A stretch of 6,128 bases of DNA, taken from assembly GCA_947169985.1 (NCBI GenBank), contig CAMVRW010000149.1, positions 1-6,128 of the forward strand, in the 5' to 3' direction. The position numbers were made by a program, and so were the translations under genes. Position 1 is the first letter of the stretch; the number at the start of each line of letters is the position of its first letter. Source of the DNA: an uncultured Butyrivibrio sp. (GTDB lineage Bacteria > Bacillota > Clostridia > Lachnospirales > Lachnospiraceae). The notes under the pieces are model-generated. The model had not been told where the DNA came from, did no database searches, and saw only the letters and a list, made by a program, of their open reading frames with translations. Of this stretch, positions 3,896-6,128 are shown one piece after another.

Positions 3896-6128
3896 TTATT
3901 TCTTCTTTTTCTTGGTTGTCTTTGTGGTCTGGGTAGTTGCAGGATCCGGCTTTACCGGATCTCTGAAGACCAGAGCAAAGGCGTAGAATTTATCAGTCTT
4001 TATAGTTATGGTATTCGGGTTGGTATCAAGGTCTTTAAGGACTATTGGCTGACCTCCGGTGGTTACACAGATCATGCGGAAGTCTCTGTCTGCCCTTACA
4101 AGGGAATCAGGGATCTTCAGGGTTATCGTGATCTCCTTTGGCGCTGATCTCACCTTTTGACCATTGGGCCAGAAATCATAGGTCCTTGCAATAGTATAGC
4201 CGTTTTGTACTGCCTCGAAGGATACCCAACATTTTGGTCCCTGCATCACATTCTTTATTGTGACACCATAACCTGAGGTTCCATCGTAGTATGGCAGATG
4301 CTGTTCTCTGCCTACCACTGCTGCTCTTTTTAATTCATCAGGAGTTGTAGGTCTCCATATTCCATCTCCATTTGACGAACTGGATGAGCTTGAAGAACTT
4401 GAACTGCTCTTGTTGTCATCATCCTTTTTATCATCATCCTTTTTCTCAGGTGGATCGTAATAAATGATCGCATACGGTGAGAACTGCTTTGTTTTTATAA
4501 GTACCGCTGATCCGGTTCCGCTTCCTACTGCTGCAAGCACACCATCGTGATAGGACAATACTACAAACACTCTGTTTGCTTTCTGGATTCCGGATGGAAT
4601 GTTGATAGCAATAGGGATTTCGGAATTGGTTACTGTTATATTTCCCAAAGTTACAGCATCCGCTTTAACTATCAAAGACAGATCAAAGGTTTCTCCAACT
4701 ACATATCCGTTGGTATTTGCAAAATTAGTAAATGCTACTGACGCACTACTTGGTACTGATCCGGATGCATAAGTAAAATCAAACTCAAGCTCTTTTCCAG
4801 AAGCAGCGGTCCTTTGGGCATCTGTAAGACTGGCTTCAAGGATCCTCAAAAGGTCATCATTCTTAGCAACGCCTATCTGTGGATCCGTCACCACTGCTGA
4901 AGGTTTTGAGTATACCTTCTCTACTGATGCACTAAAATCACTGTCAAAGAAGGACAAGCTTGCCGCGGTAACAGTAGTGTCAACCTTGGCCTTTACATGT
5001 GCCTTGATGGTCTGTCCAGTGTACTCAGTCTGATTCCTGTTCTCATATCTGTTAATAATTGATACAAGGTCCATGGTGGTGGCTGTTGTGGAAGCGCCCT
5101 CCCACCAGGTGTTGGAGCCAACCTGAATTTCCACGTCGTACTGACTTGCATAGGCAACAGGATCCCAGGCAACCGTCAGGGTCTCTCCCTGGATCCATCT
5201 GATGTTTGTAGGAGCGGGGAGCTTTGTCTTTGCATTTCCGCGGGTGTAGGTTTTATTAACTATTGCACTGTAGTCACTGTCATAATACAAAAGACTTGCT
5301 CCAGTACCGGAAGAATCAGACTGGGCTTTTACGCGGGCTTTAATATCCAGTCCGTTATAGTCCTCCTGATACCTGTTCTCGCACTGATTTACTGCTTCCA
5401 CAAGATTTATCTGAGTTGTTGTGGTGGTAACTATTTCTGCCCACGTATGGTCGCCCACCTTAAACTCGATTTCATACTGACTTGCATTTGCCACAGGATC
5501 CCAGGCAACCGTCAGGGTCTGACCATTTATCCATATTACATTAGCCGGAGTAGCAAGCTTGGTCTTTGTTCCAGACCTTGTATAAGTTGTGGATACAACA
5601 GCGCTATAGTCGCTGTCATAGTATACGTAGCTCTTTCCTGTATCCGAAGGATCGATCTGTGCCTTTACTTTTGCAGTAACAGTCTCTCCGTTAAAGCTGG
5701 TCTGTCTGACATTTTCCAGCTTTTTGATGACCTGAGCAAGATCTACTGAAGTAGTAGCGATACTCACTGTCTCCGTATATGTACTAACCGTCATCTCTAT
5801 GGTGTAATTACCTGCATTTGTCACAGCATCCCAGGCAAGGGTCAGGGTCTGACCTGCCTCCCATCTTACATTTGTGGGAGTATCCAACTTTCTCTTAGTG
5901 CCACTTGATGTCACTAATACATAGCGCGAAAAGGATTCCGCGCTGAAAACCACCTCCTCACCATTGGTGGTACAAGCCACTTCTTCCACATTGCTGTCAT
6001 CATCGATATGGAAAACCTGGAGCTGGGCAGTCTCATCACTTAGGGTTCTCTTCATATCAGAGGCCAGCTCAATGACAACATTTACTTTCCCATTTTCAGG
6101 CTCAATCTTTATTCCGTCGTGCCAGAAT
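3896..6128 (-). CDS. Large secreted repeat protein with FnIII-like modules (5' end outside window)
   Basis: The frame is open from the window edge to a TAA at 3896, giving the last 743 residues of a larger protein. The ATG at 6055 is internal, since clear coding sequence (KIEPENGKVNVVIELASD) precedes it. From N to C: a partial beta module (6127-5900, ending SRYVLV), three tandem FnIII-like repeats (5899-4904), a beta module (4903-4457, ending FSPYAIIYY), a hydrophilic linker KKDDDKKDDDNK, twelve serines (4373-4408), a last module (4372-3956, ending FYAFALVFRDP), and a Thr/Lys tail ending in five lysines. The first, fourth and last modules share a pattern of strands followed by xTxxFxxYAxV. 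This suggests an exported surface or extracellular protein for binding or structure; I see no catalytic motif. The C-terminus has no LPxTG and no membrane segment. The export signal, if any, lies outside the window. Specific function unknown. Confidence 0.85.
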   Translation of the reverse strand, partial: FWHDGIKIEPENGKVNVVIELASDMKRTLSDETAQLQVFHIDDDSNVEEVACTTNGEEVVFSAESFSRYVLVTSSGTKRKLDTPTNVRWEAGQTLTLAWDAVTNAGNYTIEMTVSTYTETVSIATTSVDLAQVIKKLENVRQTSFNGETVTAKVKAQIDPSDTGKSYVYYDSDYSAVVSTTYTRSGTKTKLATPANVIWINGQTLTVAWDPVANASQYEIEFKVGDHTWAEIVTTTTTQINLVEAVNQCENRYQEDYNGLDIKARVKAQSDSSGTGASLLYYDSDYSAIVNKTYTRGNAKTKLPAPTNIRWIQGETLTVAWDPVAYASQYDVEIQVGSNTWWEGASTTATTMDLVSIINRYENRNQTEYTGQTIKAHVKAKVDTTVTAASLSFFDSDFSASVEKVYSKPSAVVTDPQIGVAKNDDLLRILEASLTDAQRTAASGKELEFDFTYASGSVPSSASVAFTNFANTNGYVVGETFDLSLIVKADAVTLGNITVTNSEIPIAINIPSGIQKANRVFVVLSYHDGVLAAVGSGTGSAVLIKTKQFSPYAIIYYDPPEKKDDDKKDDDNKSSSSSSSSSSSSNGDGIWRPTTPDELKRAAVVGREQHLPYYDGTSGYGVTIKNVMQGPKCWVSFEAVQNGYTIARTYDFWPNGQKVRSAPKEITITLKIPDSLVRADRDFRMICVTTGGQPIVLKDLDTNPNTITIKTDKFYAFALVFRDPVKPDPATTQTTKTTKKKKK
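4373..4444 (-). repeat. Low-complexity linker: tandem KKDDD and twelve serines
   Basis: Positions 4415-4444 are two copies of a 15-base unit (14 of 15 identical) encoding KKDDDKKDDD. Positions 4373-4408 encode twelve consecutive serines using at least six different codon forms (AGC, AGT, TCA, TCT, TCC, TCG). The first part looks like a recent slippage duplication. The serine run does not, because its codons are mixed. Together they form a flexible spacer between the last two beta modules. Confidence 0.85.
4904..5899 (-). repeat. Three tandem FnIII-like protein repeats of 110-112 residues
   Basis: The units run 5899-5570, 5569-5234 and 5233-4904. Each starts with KxKLxxPxNVxW, continues with GxTLTxAWDxVxxAxxY and a strand ending in a Thr-rich stretch, then LxxxxxxxENRxQxxYxG, xxxVKAxxD, and ends (Y/F)DSD(Y/F)SAxVxxxY. 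The Trp and Tyr positions suit a fibronectin type III or similar beta sandwich; this fold call is inferred. Repeats 2 and 3 are closest to each other and share a 28-nt identical block (5157-5184 and 5493-5520). Confidence 0.85.

Noticed and set aside
6053..6055. ATG at 6055 as the start of the large repeat protein
   Set aside because: The same frame is open upstream to the window edge and reads like the beta module it belongs to, so this methionine is internal.

Overview
The window looks like chromosomal DNA from a low-to-mid GC Gram-positive anaerobe, probably a Lachnospiraceae-type Clostridia (Butyrivibrio/Pseudobutyrivibrio-like is my guess). The reasons are GGAG-type ribosome binding sites, a type II 2-isopropylmalate synthase, a COG2509-type FAD dehydrogenase, and secreted proteins carrying short modules (FDPVYYAAKYPD... 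and FnIII-like repeats) that I associate with that family. This placement is inference; there is no rRNA or other marker gene here.

Layout. (1) Positions 1-822, minus strand: 5' part of an FAD-dependent dehydrogenase whose 3' end lies outside the window. (2) Positions 823-1102: a divergent intergenic region with an extended -10 promoter for the dehydrogenase and, on the other side, a set of ~11-bp direct repeats spaced 21-22 bp apart in front of leuA. (3) Positions 1103-3097, plus strand: a leuA gene encoding 2-isopropylmalate synthase fused at its C-terminus to an AraC-type DNA-binding domain, 664 codons in one frame but interrupted by an amber TAG at codon 267. (4) Positions 3121-3753, minus strand: a secreted L,D-transpeptidase (YkuD fold). 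(5) Positions 3852-3883: a strong hairpin terminator. (6) Positions 3896-6128, minus strand: the C-terminal 743 residues of a large secreted repeat protein that runs off the right edge.

The most interesting element is the leuA locus. The first committed enzyme of leucine synthesis, including its leucine-binding allosteric domain, is joined by a linker of about ten residues to a complete double helix-turn-helix AraC domain. Direct repeats with AraC-like spacing lie just upstream of the same gene. The simplest reading is a one-protein enzyme and leucine-responsive autoregulator. The present copy is split by a single-base nonsense change in the invariant motif preceding GTLFGNGERTGN, so in this sequence it is a pseudogene, a sequencing error, or a gene needing amber readthrough.

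The two minus-strand genes on the right both encode exported cell-envelope proteins, but the hairpin between them and TATAAT-like hexamers in front of the transpeptidase suggest separate transcription. leuA and the transpeptidase gene converge tail to tail across a 23-bp gap with no visible terminator.
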